Below, piece by piece: positions 25,244-34,131 of a stretch of 64,000 bases of DNA. The notes beneath the pieces were generated by a model. That model did not search any database, was not told the DNA's origin, and saw only the letters and a program-made list of their open reading frames with translations. The position numbers were made by a program, and so were the translations under genes. This stretch comes from Ralstonia pickettii (lineage in GTDB: Bacteria > Pseudomonadota > Gammaproteobacteria > Burkholderiales > Burkholderiaceae), in the NCBI RefSeq assembly GCF_001699815.1, contig NZ_MCGB01000027.1:1-64000 (forward strand), written 5' to 3'. Each line of letters opens with the position of its first letter. Position 1 is the stretch's first letter.

Positions 25244-25549
25244 TCAGGACGCTGAGAGCATTGAAGCGAACGAGCGCCTGCAGCGCTCCTGCAGGCGTTC
25301 GTGCGTTGAGAGCTGTTCTGCGATGACGGTGGCTTCCGGATACACGCGGCACATGCCGATCATGGCGGTCTCAAGCGCCCCCTGCGATCCGGCCTGGAAC
25401 TGGAACTGCTCCAGCACCGTGTCATCGGCATCACGCACGGTGATCAGGAACGGGCCCGGGGTGACGGTCGCGCAACCGGCGAGCATGCCGGCCGCGGCCA
25501 GCGTAAGGCACAGGAGGGAGCGGGTCGGACGACGAGAACGAATCATCAT
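25244..25549 (-). CDS. Small outer-membrane-type lipoprotein
   Basis: A 101-residue protein with a basic start, a hydrophobic stretch and the lipobox LAGC (MMIRSRRPTRSLLCLTLAAAGMLAGCATV). The mature part is about 78 residues with no recognised domain; it contains two further cysteines (GMCRVYPEATVIAEQLSTHERLQERCRRSF) that could form a disulfide. The start at 25549 has GGAAG just upstream. It lies upstream of the DUF1345 gene on the same strand, possibly in the same unit. Confidence 0.75.
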   Translation of the reverse strand: MMIRSRRPTRSLLCLTLAAAGMLAGCATVTPGPFLITVRDADDTVLEQFQFQAGSQGALETAMIGMCRVYPEATVIAEQLSTHERLQERCRRSFASMLSAS

Positions 25550-25629
25550 GGCTTCCAGGTTGCGATGAGAGTGAGACGCGGCAACGGCGACTCGGTTCGC
25601 AATCATCGCGCTTGCCCGGTGACGCAAAC

Positions 25630-25658
25630 AAAAACGCCCGCAATGTGCGGGCGTTTTT
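25630..25658. terminator. Bidirectional terminator after the repeat-protein gene
   Basis: Stem CGCCCGC/GCGGGCG with loop AATGT, flanked by five A on the left and five T on the right, so it works on both strands. It separates the repeat-protein gene from the lipoprotein gene. Confidence 0.9.
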
Positions 25659-25674
25659 GGGGCAGGAACCAGGC

Positions 25675-25980
25675 TCAGGCGACGGCGCCTTCGGTGTACG
25701 GATCAAACTTGCTGCCAGCCTTGGCGCCTTCGGTATAGGTGTCGAACTTGCCGGCACGGGCAAGAGCGCCTTCGGTGTACGGATCAAACTTGCTGCCAGC
25801 CTTGGCGCCTTGCGTGTACGGATCGAACCTGTCGCCAGCCTTGGCGCCCTCCGAGTACACATCGAAGCGTTGGCTGACTTGCGCAGCACCTTGCGTGTAC
25901 ACGTCAAACTTGGCTGCGGCCAGGGCCGGCACACTTGCCAAGGCGATCAGGGCAGCAATCAGGGTACGTTGGGCTTTCAT
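25675..25980 (-). CDS. Secreted protein made of KFDxYTEGA repeats
   Basis: A 101-residue protein. A signal peptide (MKAQRTLIAALIALASVPALAAA) is followed by six consecutive 11-14-residue repeats of pattern (K/R)FD(V/P/T)Y(T/S)(Q/E)GA(K/L)AG(S/D), filling residues 24-101 with nothing else. GGAGA precedes the ATG at 25980. At DNA level, 46 bases at 25685-25730 are identical to 25766-25811, so the array has expanded recently. Periplasmic or secreted. Similar short stress-induced proteins exist in Burkholderiales, but no function is assigned. The upstream tandem operator motif suggests tight regulation. Confidence 0.82.
   Translation of the reverse strand: MKAQRTLIAALIALASVPALAAAKFDVYTQGAAQVSQRFDVYSEGAKAGDRFDPYTQGAKAGSKFDPYTEGALARAGKFDTYTEGAKAGSKFDPYTEGAVA
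25685..25811. repeat. Coding tandem repeat, 81-base period
   Basis: The 46 bases from 25685 recur exactly from 25766, encoding two adjoining pairs of the KFDPYTEGA units. Other units are diverged copies. Confidence 0.85.
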
Positions 25981-26398
25981 GATGTCTTCTCCAGATGGGC
26001 GCAGCGCGTCGGGCAGGTGATCCGGACATTTCCAGGATCTTCTTTTTCGCTGCGGCGCCGCATTCGATGGAGTCATCGTAGGCGAGCCTGTTCAGACAAT
26101 AAATGTCGCGACAGACAATTTATTGTTGCGATATGTGAAATTACGGGAAAACCCGCATCACCAGTGGTTTTGCGGCCTGCAACAAAGGCTTGCGGGTTAA
26201 TTTGCGCAAACGCAGAATGTGACTTTTTCACCCAAAGTCAGCGTTGTACGGCTTTCGAACGGGTTTTATTGTTGGGTTCTGACGCATCGCATCATGGTTG
26301 TGACGCGCACAGATTGTCATTTCCCGATACACACGCGCACAGGTTGGCGAATGACTCTGTGTCACACTGCCCGGCATTCGCTTTCAATCGCTCCCACG
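25981..26398. other. Intergenic control region between the repeat protein and DUF6726 genes
   Basis: AT-richer than its surroundings and without a convincing gene. It holds the tandem motif at 26094-26131 and should contain divergent promoters for the two flanking small exported proteins. Confidence 0.5.
26094..26131. promoter_or_regulatory. Tandem operator-like motif AGACAAT(A/T)(A/T)AT
   Basis: AGACAATAAATGTCGCG (26094-26110) and AGACAATTTATTGTTGCG (26114-26131) are direct copies 20 bases apart; between them lies the palindrome TGTCGCGACA (26104-26113). The second copy shares the core ACAATTTATTGT with the site upstream of fsr. The binding protein is unknown. Confidence 0.45.
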
Positions 26399-26566
26399 AT
26401 GAAACGCCTTCTCCTCGCTGTGTCCCTGCTCGTTGCTGCACTCCTTTCCGGGTGCGGCGTGGTGGCCGCGCCGTGCCGCGTGGCATCGGCGGGCCTGAAG
26501 ATGGTGCCGCTGGTGGGGCATGTGGCGGCCGCGCCCACCGACGCCTGCGCCGACATCATCGATTGA
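26399..26566 (+). CDS. Small lipoprotein, DUF6726 family
   Basis: A 55-residue protein: signal peptide with lipobox LLSGC, then GVVAAPCRVASAGLKMVPLVGHVAAAPTDACADIID. The invariant-looking PCRV...KMVP.VGH.AA.P.D.C..IID pattern matches the DUF6726 group of Burkholderiales lipoproteins, recalled from memory. Two conserved cysteines remain in the mature part. Function unknown. The ATG at 26399 gives the signal sequence directly. Confidence 0.75.
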   Translation: MKRLLLAVSLLVAALLSGCGVVAAPCRVASAGLKMVPLVGHVAAAPTDACADIID

Positions 26567-26663
26567 GCGTAGTAATCAAAGCGCTGTGAATTGAGCTTAG
26601 AAGTTTGAGCCACTCAGGAAAGTGTCTACCGTTCTTCACTGAACCTTAACCAGTGCCGCTGCC

Positions 26664-27212
26664 TCACAGGGCCCGCTGCATCAGCAGACAATCCAGCCAG
26701 CGCCCAACTTTGTAGCCCACCGCCTCCAGCACGCCCACCTCGCGAAACCCACAACGGGCGTGCAGCTTGGCTGACCCCGGGTTCTCGCGACCGCCCCCTA
26801 CTACCGCCACCATCTGCTTGAAATCGCGCGCCTGGCATTCGCGGATGAGCGCCTCCAGCAGCAACGTCCCAACGCCCCGCCCCTGCGCGGCGCCGTCAAG
26901 ATAAATGGAGTCTTCCACCGTATGGCGATACGCAGGCCGCGCACGATGCGGGCCGGCATACGCATAACCGAGCAGCGCACCGCCTGCTTCGGCCACCACG
27001 TAGGGCATGCCGGCATCCTGCAATGCGTGAAAGCGGCGCGTCATCTCGGCCAGATCGGGGGCATCGATCTCAAAGCTGGCGGTGCCGGTACGCACATGAT
27101 GTGCATAGATGCCGACGATGGTCGGCAGATCCGCCTCGGTCACCGCACGAATGGTAACGGCGCCGGTTTCATGCACGGGAGCGGAAGCGTCGATGGGCAT
27201 TGCGGAAGACAT
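26664..27212 (-). CDS. GNAT N-acetyltransferase, phosphinothricin acetyltransferase-like
   Basis: A 182-residue acetyltransferase with the acetyl-CoA loop GAAQGRGVGTLLLEALI, the substrate region YRHTVEDSIYLD and the C-terminal RCGFREVGVLEAVGYKVGRWLD typical of PAT/YncA-like enzymes that N-acetylate phosphinothricin, methionine sulfone or similar amines. The start is uncertain (ATG at 27212, or further upstream at 27266). Stands alone. Confidence 0.87.
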   Translation of the reverse strand: MSSAMPIDASAPVHETGAVTIRAVTEADLPTIVGIYAHHVRTGTASFEIDAPDLAEMTRRFHALQDAGMPYVVAEAGGALLGYAYAGPHRARPAYRHTVEDSIYLDGAAQGRGVGTLLLEALIRECQARDFKQMVAVVGGGRENPGSAKLHARCGFREVGVLEAVGYKVGRWLDCLLMQRAL

Positions 27213-27368
27213 GGCTGTGGGAATGGGAAGCGATGTGAAGCGTTCATTGTCACGCCAATTCAACACGAACCGCGTATCGCCGAGTGCATTCCGGTGACAT
27301 GGCTATCGGGCGGCGCCGGAATGCGGTAATTTGGCAGACGCATTTGCCCCCGCCGCGCCCTTCCTGCC

Positions 27369-28346
27369 ATGCATGACCTGTTTCCCCTGATCGCCGAATA
27401 CGGCGCGTTTGCCGTGTTCCTCAATGTGCTGCTGACGCAAGCTGGTGCACCGCTGCCGGCCGTGCCGACGCTGCTGGTGGCCGGCGCGCTCACATTCCAG
27501 GGGCCGCTCTACTTCATGGAGCTTGCGCCCGCTGCGGTGTCCGGCGCGCTGCTGGGCGACGGCCTGTGGTACTTCGCAGGCAAGCGCTACGGCAGGCACG
27601 TCATGGCACTGCTGTGTCGCGTGTCGTTGTCGCCCGATTCCTGCGTGCGGCGCACGCGCACGCAGTTCGAGCGCTGGGGCGCGCCGATGCTGCTGATCGC
27701 GAAGTTCATTCCGGGCTTGTCGACCGTGTCGTCGGCGTTGCTGGGCACCATGCGCACGCCGTTCAGCACGTTTGCGCTGTACAACCTGGTGGGCTCGGCG
27801 GTGTGGGCCACGCTTTGGCTGCTGCTGGGCCGCGTGGCGCATGACAGCATCGACCAGGCGCTGCGCCGGCTCGACATGCTGGGCACGCGTGCCGTGCTGC
27901 TGGTCGCGTTGCTGGCGGCGGTGTATGTGGCGGCGCGCTGGCTGCAGCGCTGGCGCTTTCGCAAGATGCTGGAGATGGCGCGCATCTCGCCCGATGAGCT
28001 GCACGCGCTGATCGAATCGGGCGCGGCACCCGTCATCATCGATGTGCGCGCCGACAGCTCGCGCATGCTGCAGCCGCAACGCATTCCGGGAGCCATGTTG
28101 TATGACATGTCCAGCAGCAAACGCGCGATCGAGATCGACGGCCCCGACCGAGAGATCATCATCTACTGCGCCTGTCCCAACGAGGCGTCTGCCGTCATGC
28201 TGGCGCGCACGCTGATGGGACGCGGCTTCAAGCGCGTGCGTCCGTTGCATGGCGGTATCGATGCATGGGTGGAGCGCGGCTATGGCGTGGAGCACGTGAT
28301 ATCGGTCACGCCCGCCACACTCGCAACGGCGGAAGCGGGCGCCTGA
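27369..28346 (+). CDS. DedA/VTT membrane protein fused to a C-terminal rhodanese
   Basis: A 325-residue fusion. Residues 1-205 are a DedA (SNARE-associated, VTT) domain with the re-entrant loops QAGAPLPAVPTLLVAGAL and FERWGAPMLLIAKFIPGLSTVSSALLG, followed by two further helices. Residues 215-310 are a rhodanese domain with the active loop YCACPNEAS supplying the persulfide cysteine. DedA proteins act as lipid scramblases or transporters; the fused domain suggests a link to sulfane sulfur handling at the membrane. The fusion recurs in Burkholderiales. Confidence 0.87.
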   Translation: MHDLFPLIAEYGAFAVFLNVLLTQAGAPLPAVPTLLVAGALTFQGPLYFMELAPAAVSGALLGDGLWYFAGKRYGRHVMALLCRVSLSPDSCVRRTRTQFERWGAPMLLIAKFIPGLSTVSSALLGTMRTPFSTFALYNLVGSAVWATLWLLLGRVAHDSIDQALRRLDMLGTRAVLLVALLAAVYVAARWLQRWRFRKMLEMARISPDELHALIESGAAPVIIDVRADSSRMLQPQRIPGAMLYDMSSSKRAIEIDGPDREIIIYCACPNEASAVMLARTLMGRGFKRVRPLHGGIDAWVERGYGVEHVISVTPATLATAEAGA

Positions 28347-28720
28347 GACTCCGCACGCAGGTGCGCCGCAACCACGAAGCTGGCGCACAAAAACAAAAAG
28401 CGCACCTCGCGGTGCGCTCTCCCGTAAGTACGGCAAACATGCGGTGCGCCAGCCCCCCGGCTCGGACACCCCGCATCGGTCCGTGTGCATCCGCCCAAGG
28501 ACGGATGTGGCGAAATGATCCCCGTTTGATCCCTTCTTCGCCAGTCGGACTTGACCCCCTTGTTATTCATTTGCAACGCTGCCGCATCAAACGTATGCGC
28601 GGCGAGCTCGCGTTGTGATTTCCCGTCCTTCTTTTGTGGCCTTGCGGCTGGCCATTTTTGCGTGGTACTCCTGCGTACTAACGGCAGCGTCGCGTCGAAC
28701 TTTAGGCGCCGCCCCAATCG
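28347..28720. other. Gap between the DedA-rhodanese gene and fliK
   Basis: No convincing gene on either strand; it contains the terminator at 28399-28418 that ends the leftward fliF-fliK unit. Nothing else is seen. Confidence 0.5.
28399..28418 (-). terminator. Terminator for the fliF-to-fliK operon
   Basis: Stem AGCGCACC/GGTGCGCT with loop TCGC. On the minus strand it is followed by TTTTGTTTTTGTG (complement of the A-rich 28387-28399), about 300 bases past the fliK stop. Confidence 0.75.
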
Positions 28721-30337
28721 TCAGGCAAATGTATCGATCGCACCTTCGTGGCTGGAAACACGGCGCGGTGCCGCCGTCACCGTATCGGGGCGGTCTTGCG
28801 AGCCGCTGCTGCCATAACGACTGCCACTCCCCCCGTTGCCCGAACCGCTACCTTGGTTTTGCGCCGACGAGCCCTGCGATGCGTTCTGCTGCTGGCTGAA
28901 GTCGCCCGTGCTGACTGACGTTTGCGCAAGCTGCATCCCGCCTTGCTGCATGGCGTCGCGCAGGCGCGGCATGGCGTCCTGCACGAGTTCGGCCACGGCC
29001 TGGTGCTGGCAGACAAAGCTCGCGTTGACGGCGCCGTTGTCCACTTCCAGCTTGACGTGCATGCCGCCCAGTTCGGCCGGATTCAACTGCAGTTCGGCCG
29101 ACGATTGGCGATGTACTTGCATGAAGGCGAGCTGGCTGGCCATGCTCTGCGGCCACGCGGCATCGCCAAAGGTGGGCAGCGTGTGGACTTGTTGCGGCGT
29201 GATCGATGCCCCAGCCGCTGCGCCTGCGTTGGCACCGCCCACCGCAAAGGTAGGCGCGGCCATGCCCGCGTCGCCAGTGGCGCGCGACAGCACGCCCTGG
29301 AACTGCATGCCGTTGCCCTGCGCGTTGGATTGCGTGCCAGAGTTATCGGTGTTGCCGGTGTTGCCACCATTGCTGGCGTGGCTGGTGGCATCGGTTACGG
29401 CGGCGGCGGCCGGTTGCGCGGGGGCGTTGTGTGCGCTCAGATCGCGGCGCGGCAGGCCGCGATCGGCATTGGCACCCTGCCCGGACGACGCGCTGCCGAG
29501 CTGGCGCACGGCAGCCGGCGTGTTGTCAGCAACGGCGCGTGTGCGAGCCATGGCCTGCGCCAGCGTGCCGCTGTCGGGCAACGCAGTGGCGGGCGACGTC
29601 GGCGTGTTTGCGGCGTTTGCCTTCGTGTCCTTCGCAGCAGGCAGTCCGGCCAGGCCTGCGTGTGCCGTCGTGGCCGGGTCAGCGGCACCCTGCGCCCCGT
29701 TGGCAGCTGCACTTGCGGCGGCCAGTGCGGCGGGGTCATTGGCGGACGGTCTGCCCGCAGCCGACGACGTCGCATCGGTATCGGTGTTGGTATTCGATCG
29801 GGCGGCGTGCAAGGCAACCGGCAGTTGCGCGGCTGCGGCCTGCTGCGCGGCCTGGCGTGCAGCCTCGATCTGGGCGGCCAGTTGTGCAGCCGGATCGACC
29901 GCGGCCTGTTTCGCGGCGGTATCGAGATCCTTGGCGCTGGCAGGCTGGGCCGGCTTAGCGCTGGCCGTATCGGCGGTGCTGCCAGCAGGCGTTGTGACGG
30001 CCTGCTCCCGAGTGTTGCCGTCTGCCGGTTGGGCGTCTTGGTCGTTGCGCGCGGCGTCGGTGCGTGCGACGTCCTTGCGGGCGATATCGGCGCGGCGGCT
30101 GGCATCGTCGGCGGCGGATTGTGCATCGGCGCGACGGCGTGCAGCGTCCTGGGCCATGCGGTCCGACAACAGGTTGCCGAAGGTATCGGTACCTGACGAC
30201 GGGGCCTGCGCCTTGTCGGCTGCGGCAGCATTGCCGGCCGACAGCATGGCGCCCAGATCGTTGGCAGCGGGGTTGGGGGTGGCACTCAAGCCCACGTTGA
30301 CTCCATCTTGCGACTGCGTGTTCGCGTTGGTCTTCAA
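28721..30337 (-). CDS. fliK: Flagellar hook-length control protein FliK
   Basis: A 538-residue protein. The long N-terminal part (1-400) is rich in Ala, Asp, Thr and Gln with low complexity, the molecular-ruler region. The C-terminal switch domain (about 405-490: SAELQLNPAELGGMHVKLEVDNGAVNASFVCQHQAVAELVQDAMPRLRDAM) matches the Flg_hook domain, followed by a Gln/Ser/Gly tail. It measures hook length and switches export to filament proteins. Its start overlaps the fliJ stop by 4 bases; last gene of the fliF operon. Confidence 0.92.
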   Translation of the reverse strand: MKTNANTQSQDGVNVGLSATPNPAANDLGAMLSAGNAAAADKAQAPSSGTDTFGNLLSDRMAQDAARRRADAQSAADDASRRADIARKDVARTDAARNDQDAQPADGNTREQAVTTPAGSTADTASAKPAQPASAKDLDTAAKQAAVDPAAQLAAQIEAARQAAQQAAAAQLPVALHAARSNTNTDTDATSSAAGRPSANDPAALAAASAAANGAQGAADPATTAHAGLAGLPAAKDTKANAANTPTSPATALPDSGTLAQAMARTRAVADNTPAAVRQLGSASSGQGANADRGLPRRDLSAHNAPAQPAAAAVTDATSHASNGGNTGNTDNSGTQSNAQGNGMQFQGVLSRATGDAGMAAPTFAVGGANAGAAAGASITPQQVHTLPTFGDAAWPQSMASQLAFMQVHRQSSAELQLNPAELGGMHVKLEVDNGAVNASFVCQHQAVAELVQDAMPRLRDAMQQGGMQLAQTSVSTGDFSQQQNASQGSSAQNQGSGSGNGGSGSRYGSSGSQDRPDTVTAAPRRVSSHEGAIDTFA

Positions 30338-30798
30338 TTGCCGCCCTGGGCCGCACGCATGCGGATCACCTTGGCGGCGTGTTCGTCGTTGTCGCGCTGG
30401 GCTCGGCGTTCTTCGTCCAGGCGCTGCTCTTCAATGTGGCGCTGGCGCAGGATGTCGAACGACTGCTCGCGACGCTGTTTTTCCAGCCAGTTGGCACGGC
30501 TCATCGCGAGCTGCTGCTCCAACGCGTTGATGGTGCCCTTCTGCTGGTGCACGGCATTGCCCAGTCGGTCGATAAAGGCCGCGTAGTTGCGCAGGCGCGT
30601 GACATCCATGCCGCCTTCGGCCGTGCTCAGCATTTGCTGGTGGTAGTTGTTGCGGTAGTCGGACAGCAGTGCGAGCTTTTGCGTGGCGGCCTCGCGCGTG
30701 TTCATCAGGCGGCCGACTTCCTGCGTGGCTTTTTCTGTGTCCTTCTGAGCCAGTTCCAGCACGGTTTCGAGGCGGAACGGCTTGTTCATGGTGGTCAT
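30334..30798 (-). CDS. fliJ: Flagellar export chaperone-like protein FliJ
   Basis: A 154-residue, almost entirely helical coiled-coil protein, basic and Gln/Arg-rich (FRLETVLELAQKDTEKATQEVGRLMNTREAATQKL...). FliJ is the central stalk of the FliI ATPase ring and escorts chaperones in the export apparatus. It lies between fliI and fliK as in other flagellar operons, with a 108-base gap after fliI. Confidence 0.9.
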   Translation of the reverse strand: MTTMNKPFRLETVLELAQKDTEKATQEVGRLMNTREAATQKLALLSDYRNNYHQQMLSTAEGGMDVTRLRNYAAFIDRLGNAVHQQKGTINALEQQLAMSRANWLEKQRREQSFDILRQRHIEEQRLDEERRAQRDNDEHAAKVIRMRAAQGGN

Positions 30799-30906
30799 CG
30801 GTAGACCCTCCAGCTTCCCGTTACATCAACCCATCGGACGCAAACCCGGCGGCTTTAGCCTCCGGCTTGCGCAACGCTTGCGGCTTCACAGTGTCAAGCG
30901 GGCACA

Positions 30907-32367
30907 TCACGCCAGCACTCCGTGCATCTTCTCCAGCGTGTGTTCGCGGCTTTCGTTTTCGAACATGCCCTGCTGCAGGAACGCTTCCATGTCGGGGTAG
31001 CGCGCGATGGCCTGGTCGGTCACCGGGTCGCTGCCACGCGCGTAGGCGCCCACGGCAATCAGGTCGCGGTTGCGCTGGTATCGGGCGTAGAGCTGCTTGA
31101 AGCGGCGGGCGGTGTCGAGCTGCTCGCGCGGCACGATGGCCGACATCACGCGGCTGATCGACTGTTCGATATCGATGGCCGGGTAGTGGCCCTGCTCCGC
31201 CAGCTTGCGCGAGAGCACGAAGTGGCCGTCCAGAATGGCGCGGGCCGCATCGGCAATCGGGTCCTGCTGGTCGTCGCCTTCAGCCAGCACGGTGTAGAAC
31301 GCGGTGATGGAGCCGCCGCGGCCGTTGGCATCGACCATGCCGTTGCCGGCACGCTCAACCAGCGCCGGCAGCTTGGCAAACGCCGAGGGCGGATAGCCCT
31401 TGGTGGCCGGCGGCTCGCCGATGGCCAGGGCGATCTCGCGCTGCGCCATCGCATAACGCGTGAGCGAATCGACGATCAGCAGCACGTTGCAACCGCGATC
31501 GCGGAAGTATTCGGCAATCGTGTGGGCGTAAGCAGCGCCCTGCAGGCGCATCAGCGGCGAGGTATCAGCCGGCGCGGCCACCACGGCCGAGCGCGCCAGG
31601 CCTTCGTCGCCAAGAATCTCGTCGATGAATTCCTTCACTTCGCGGCCGCGCTCGCCGATCAGGCCCACCACCACCACGTCGGCTTGCGTGTAGCGGGCCA
31701 TCATGCCCAGCAACACGCTCTTGCCCACGCCGGAGCCGGCGAACAGGCCCAGACGCTGGCCCTGGCCAACGGTCAGCAGACCATTGATGGCGCGCACGCC
31801 CACGTCGAGCACATGCTCGATCGGCTTGCGCTTGAGCGGGTTCAGCGGTGCCGGGTTCAACGTGCCCCAGGCGAGGTCTTCGTGCGCGCCCAGCGGCCCC
31901 TTGCCGTCGAGCGGCTCGCCGTTGGCATCGACCACGCGGCCCAGCAGGCGCGGACCCACGGGCAAGAATTTGCTGTGCGAAATCGTCGGGTCGGCGCCGT
32001 CTTCGCTCGACACCGGCAGGCGTGGCGGCTCCAGCGGGAACACGCGCGCACCGGGCACCACGCCCACCAGATCCGTTTGCGGCATCAGGAAGGCGCGCTC
32101 TTCGGCAAAGCCGACCACTTCGGCCAGCACGTGGCGCCCATGCGGCAGTTCCACGCGGCAGGCGCTGCCCACCGGCAGCTTCAGACCAACGGCTTCCATG
32201 ACCAGGCCGGCCACACGCGTGAGCTTGCCGCACGTCACCACCGGGCGCGCCAGACGCGCACGCTGCGCGGTCTGCTGCAGGTGGGTTTGCCACATGCGCA
32301 CGTTGGGGTTGTTGGCGGCAGCGTTGTGGCCAACCCCCGCGGCGAGCCGCACGGTCTCAGGCGACAT
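30907..32367 (-). CDS. fliI: Flagellum-specific ATPase FliI
   Basis: A 486-residue ATPase of the type III export system. Walker A is [14 protein letters not shown], Walker B is [14 protein letters not shown], and [12 protein letters not shown] and [23 protein letters not shown] are typical of FliI. The ATG at 32367 has GGAGG 8 bases upstream and overlaps the end of fliH by 11 bases; a longer frame to 32442 lies inside fliH and is rejected. Hexamerises on the cytoplasmic side with FliH and FliJ. Confidence 0.95.
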   Translation of the reverse strand: MSPETVRLAAGVGHNAAANNPNVRMWQTHLQQTAQRARLARPVVTCGKLTRVAGLVMEAVGLKLPVGSACRVELPHGRHVLAEVVGFAEERAFLMPQTDLVGVVPGARVFPLEPPRLPVSSEDGADPTISHSKFLPVGPRLLGRVVDANGEPLDGKGPLGAHEDLAWGTLNPAPLNPLKRKPIEHVLDVGVRAINGLLTVGQGQRLGLFAGSGVGKSVLLGMMARYTQADVVVVGLIGERGREVKEFIDEILGDEGLARSAVVAAPADTSPLMRLQGAAYAHTIAEYFRDRGCNVLLIVDSLTRYAMAQREIALAIGEPPATKGYPPSAFAKLPALVERAGNGMVDANGRGGSITAFYTVLAEGDDQQDPIADAARAILDGHFVLSRKLAEQGHYPAIDIEQSISRVMSAIVPREQLDTARRFKQLYARYQRNRDLIAVGAYARGSDPVTDQAIARYPDMEAFLQQGMFENESREHTLEKMHGVLA

Positions 32368-33103
32368 GGAGTGCGCCTCCTGCCACGCGTTCGGCTTCCA
32401 CGCGCTCGCTGGCAAGCCATGCGGTATCGCGGCCCAACGCACGGGTCAGTTCGGCCCAGCGGGTTTGCAGCGTGGCATCGGTTTCGCCAAAGCGGGTCTG
32501 CACGCGGCAGCCGCCGCGCTCGATGGCGGCATCGACGATGAGCGTCCAACCGGCAGCGGCCAGCTCCGTGCCCAGCGTCTGGCGAATCAGCTCTGCGTCA
32601 TCGGCATGGACGCGCAGCATGGCAGGTGCCGGTGCGGTGGGCGCGTCGCCCAGCACTTCGCGAATCAGCGGCAGGATACGCTCGGGCTGCGCATGCAGCG
32701 CACCGTGCAGAAACTGCTGCGTCAGTTGCAGCGCCAGATCAACCAGCTCTTCGGCAACGCTGCCGTTCAACTGGTCGATCGCCTCGCGCACGGACTGCAT
32801 GAGCGTGGCGATGTGCTTGGAATCTTCCTCGCCCTGGCGGCGGCCTTGTTCAAAGCCATCCTGAAAACCTTGCGCAAAACCATCGCGGCGACCTTCGTCA
32901 CGGGCGGTGGCAAGCTCGGCGTCCAGCGCGGCCTGCCATTCCTCTTCGGAAATCGGCGGCTCTTCGGGCTCAGCCGGCGGAGGCGGCGGAGGCGGCGGCG
33001 CGGCTGCAGCAGCAGCCTCTGCGGCCTGCCGCCGGAAGTCGGTCGGCTCCCACGCCTGGTATTCGAGCAGTGTGTCGCGCGGGATGATCGGCGGACGCGG
33101 CAT
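32357..33103 (-). CDS. fliH: Flagellar assembly protein FliH
   Basis: A 248-residue regulator of FliI. An acidic N-terminus with a run of Ala and Pro (about 25-55: [17 protein letters not shown]) precedes the glycine/charged helix region [30 protein letters not shown] with small-xxx-small repeats, then a C-terminal domain ending with [29 protein letters not shown]. Couples FliI to the export gate. It lies between fliG and fliI. Confidence 0.92.
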   Translation of the reverse strand: MPRPPIIPRDTLLEYQAWEPTDFRRQAAEAAAAAAPPPPPPPPAEPEEPPISEEEWQAALDAELATARDEGRRDGFAQGFQDGFEQGRRQGEEDSKHIATLMQSVREAIDQLNGSVAEELVDLALQLTQQFLHGALHAQPERILPLIREVLGDAPTAPAPAMLRVHADDAELIRQTLGTELAAAGWTLIVDAAIERGGCRVQTRFGETDATLQTRWAELTRALGRDTAWLASERVEAERVAGGALHVA

Positions 33104-33138
33104 CTCAGCGCCCCGTCAAAACAAGGCGGCCAGCACGG

Positions 33139-34131
33139 TCAGACATAGGCGTCCTCCGCCTTGCGGCCGATGGTGATCTCGCCCTCGTCAGCCAGGCGGC
33201 GCGCAACGACCAGGATTTCCTTCTGCTGCGCTTCGACTTCCGACACCTTGACCGGGCCGAGCACTTCCAGCTCTTCCTTGAGCATCGTGCCGGCACGCTG
33301 CGACATGTTGGCGAATACCTTGTCGCGGAACTCCTGCTTGGCGCCCTTGAGCGCCACCACCAGAACGTCCTGACTGATCTCTCGCAGCAGCGTCTGCAGC
33401 GCACGGCCGTCCAGATCGATCAGGTTGTCGAACACGAACATCTTCTCGACGATGGCGTCGGCCAGTTCCGGATCGCGCGAACGCACGCCTTCGATGACCG
33501 CGCTCTCCACGGCGCTCGGCACCAGGTTGAGAATTTCCGCTGCCGTGAGCACGCCGCCCATCGCGTTCTTCTTGCGGTGGTCGTTGCCTTGCAGCAGCTT
33601 GGTCAGCACGTCGTTCAGCTCGCGCAGGGCGCTGGGCTGAATGCCGTCGAGCGTGGCGATACGCAGGATGGTGTCGTTGCGCAGGCGCTCGGTGAAATAG
33701 GTCAGGATTTCCGAAGCCTGGTCGCGGTCAAGGTGCACCAGGATCGTGGCGATGATCTGCGGGTGCTCGTTGCGGATCAGTTCCGCCACCGACGATGCAT
33801 CCATCCACTTCAGGCCTTCGATGCCGCTTGTGTCACCGCCCGATAGGATGCGGTCGATGATGTTGGCGGCGCGGTCGTCGCCCAATGCCTTGCGGAAGAC
33901 GGTGCGGATGTACTCGTTCGAATCCACGTCCAGCGGCAGGTCTTCGGCTTCGACAAAGAAGGCGTCAAAGGCGTCGAGCACACGCTCGCGCGAGACGTTC
34001 TTCAGCGCGGCCATGGTCGCGCCCAGCTTCTGCACTTCGCGCGGGCCCAGGTGCTTGAGCACTTCAGCTGCTTCGCTTTCGCCCAGCGACATCATGAGGA
34101 TGGCGCTGCGTTGGAGTCCTTCGGCGCTCAT
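33139..34131 (-). CDS. fliG: Flagellar motor switch protein FliG
   Basis: A 330-residue C-ring protein. N-terminal and middle domains (about 1-190) carry the EHPQIIATILVHLDRDQASEIL motif; the C-terminal torque domain contains MFVFDNLIDLDGRALQTLLREIS with the charged residues that contact the stator. FliG binds FliF by its N-terminus and FliM by the middle domain. It starts 4 bases inside fliF and is followed by fliH. Confidence 0.95.
   Translation of the reverse strand: MSAEGLQRSAILMMSLGESEAAEVLKHLGPREVQKLGATMAALKNVSRERVLDAFDAFFVEAEDLPLDVDSNEYIRTVFRKALGDDRAANIIDRILSGGDTSGIEGLKWMDASSVAELIRNEHPQIIATILVHLDRDQASEILTYFTERLRNDTILRIATLDGIQPSALRELNDVLTKLLQGNDHRKKNAMGGVLTAAEILNLVPSAVESAVIEGVRSRDPELADAIVEKMFVFDNLIDLDGRALQTLLREISQDVLVVALKGAKQEFRDKVFANMSQRAGTMLKEELEVLGPVKVSEVEAQQKEILVVARRLADEGEITIGRKAEDAYV

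Noticed and set aside
30922-32541. Plus-strand frame of over 500 codons opposite fliI/fliH
   Set aside because: No domain; His/Arg/Gln-rich shadow of the conserved flagellar genes.
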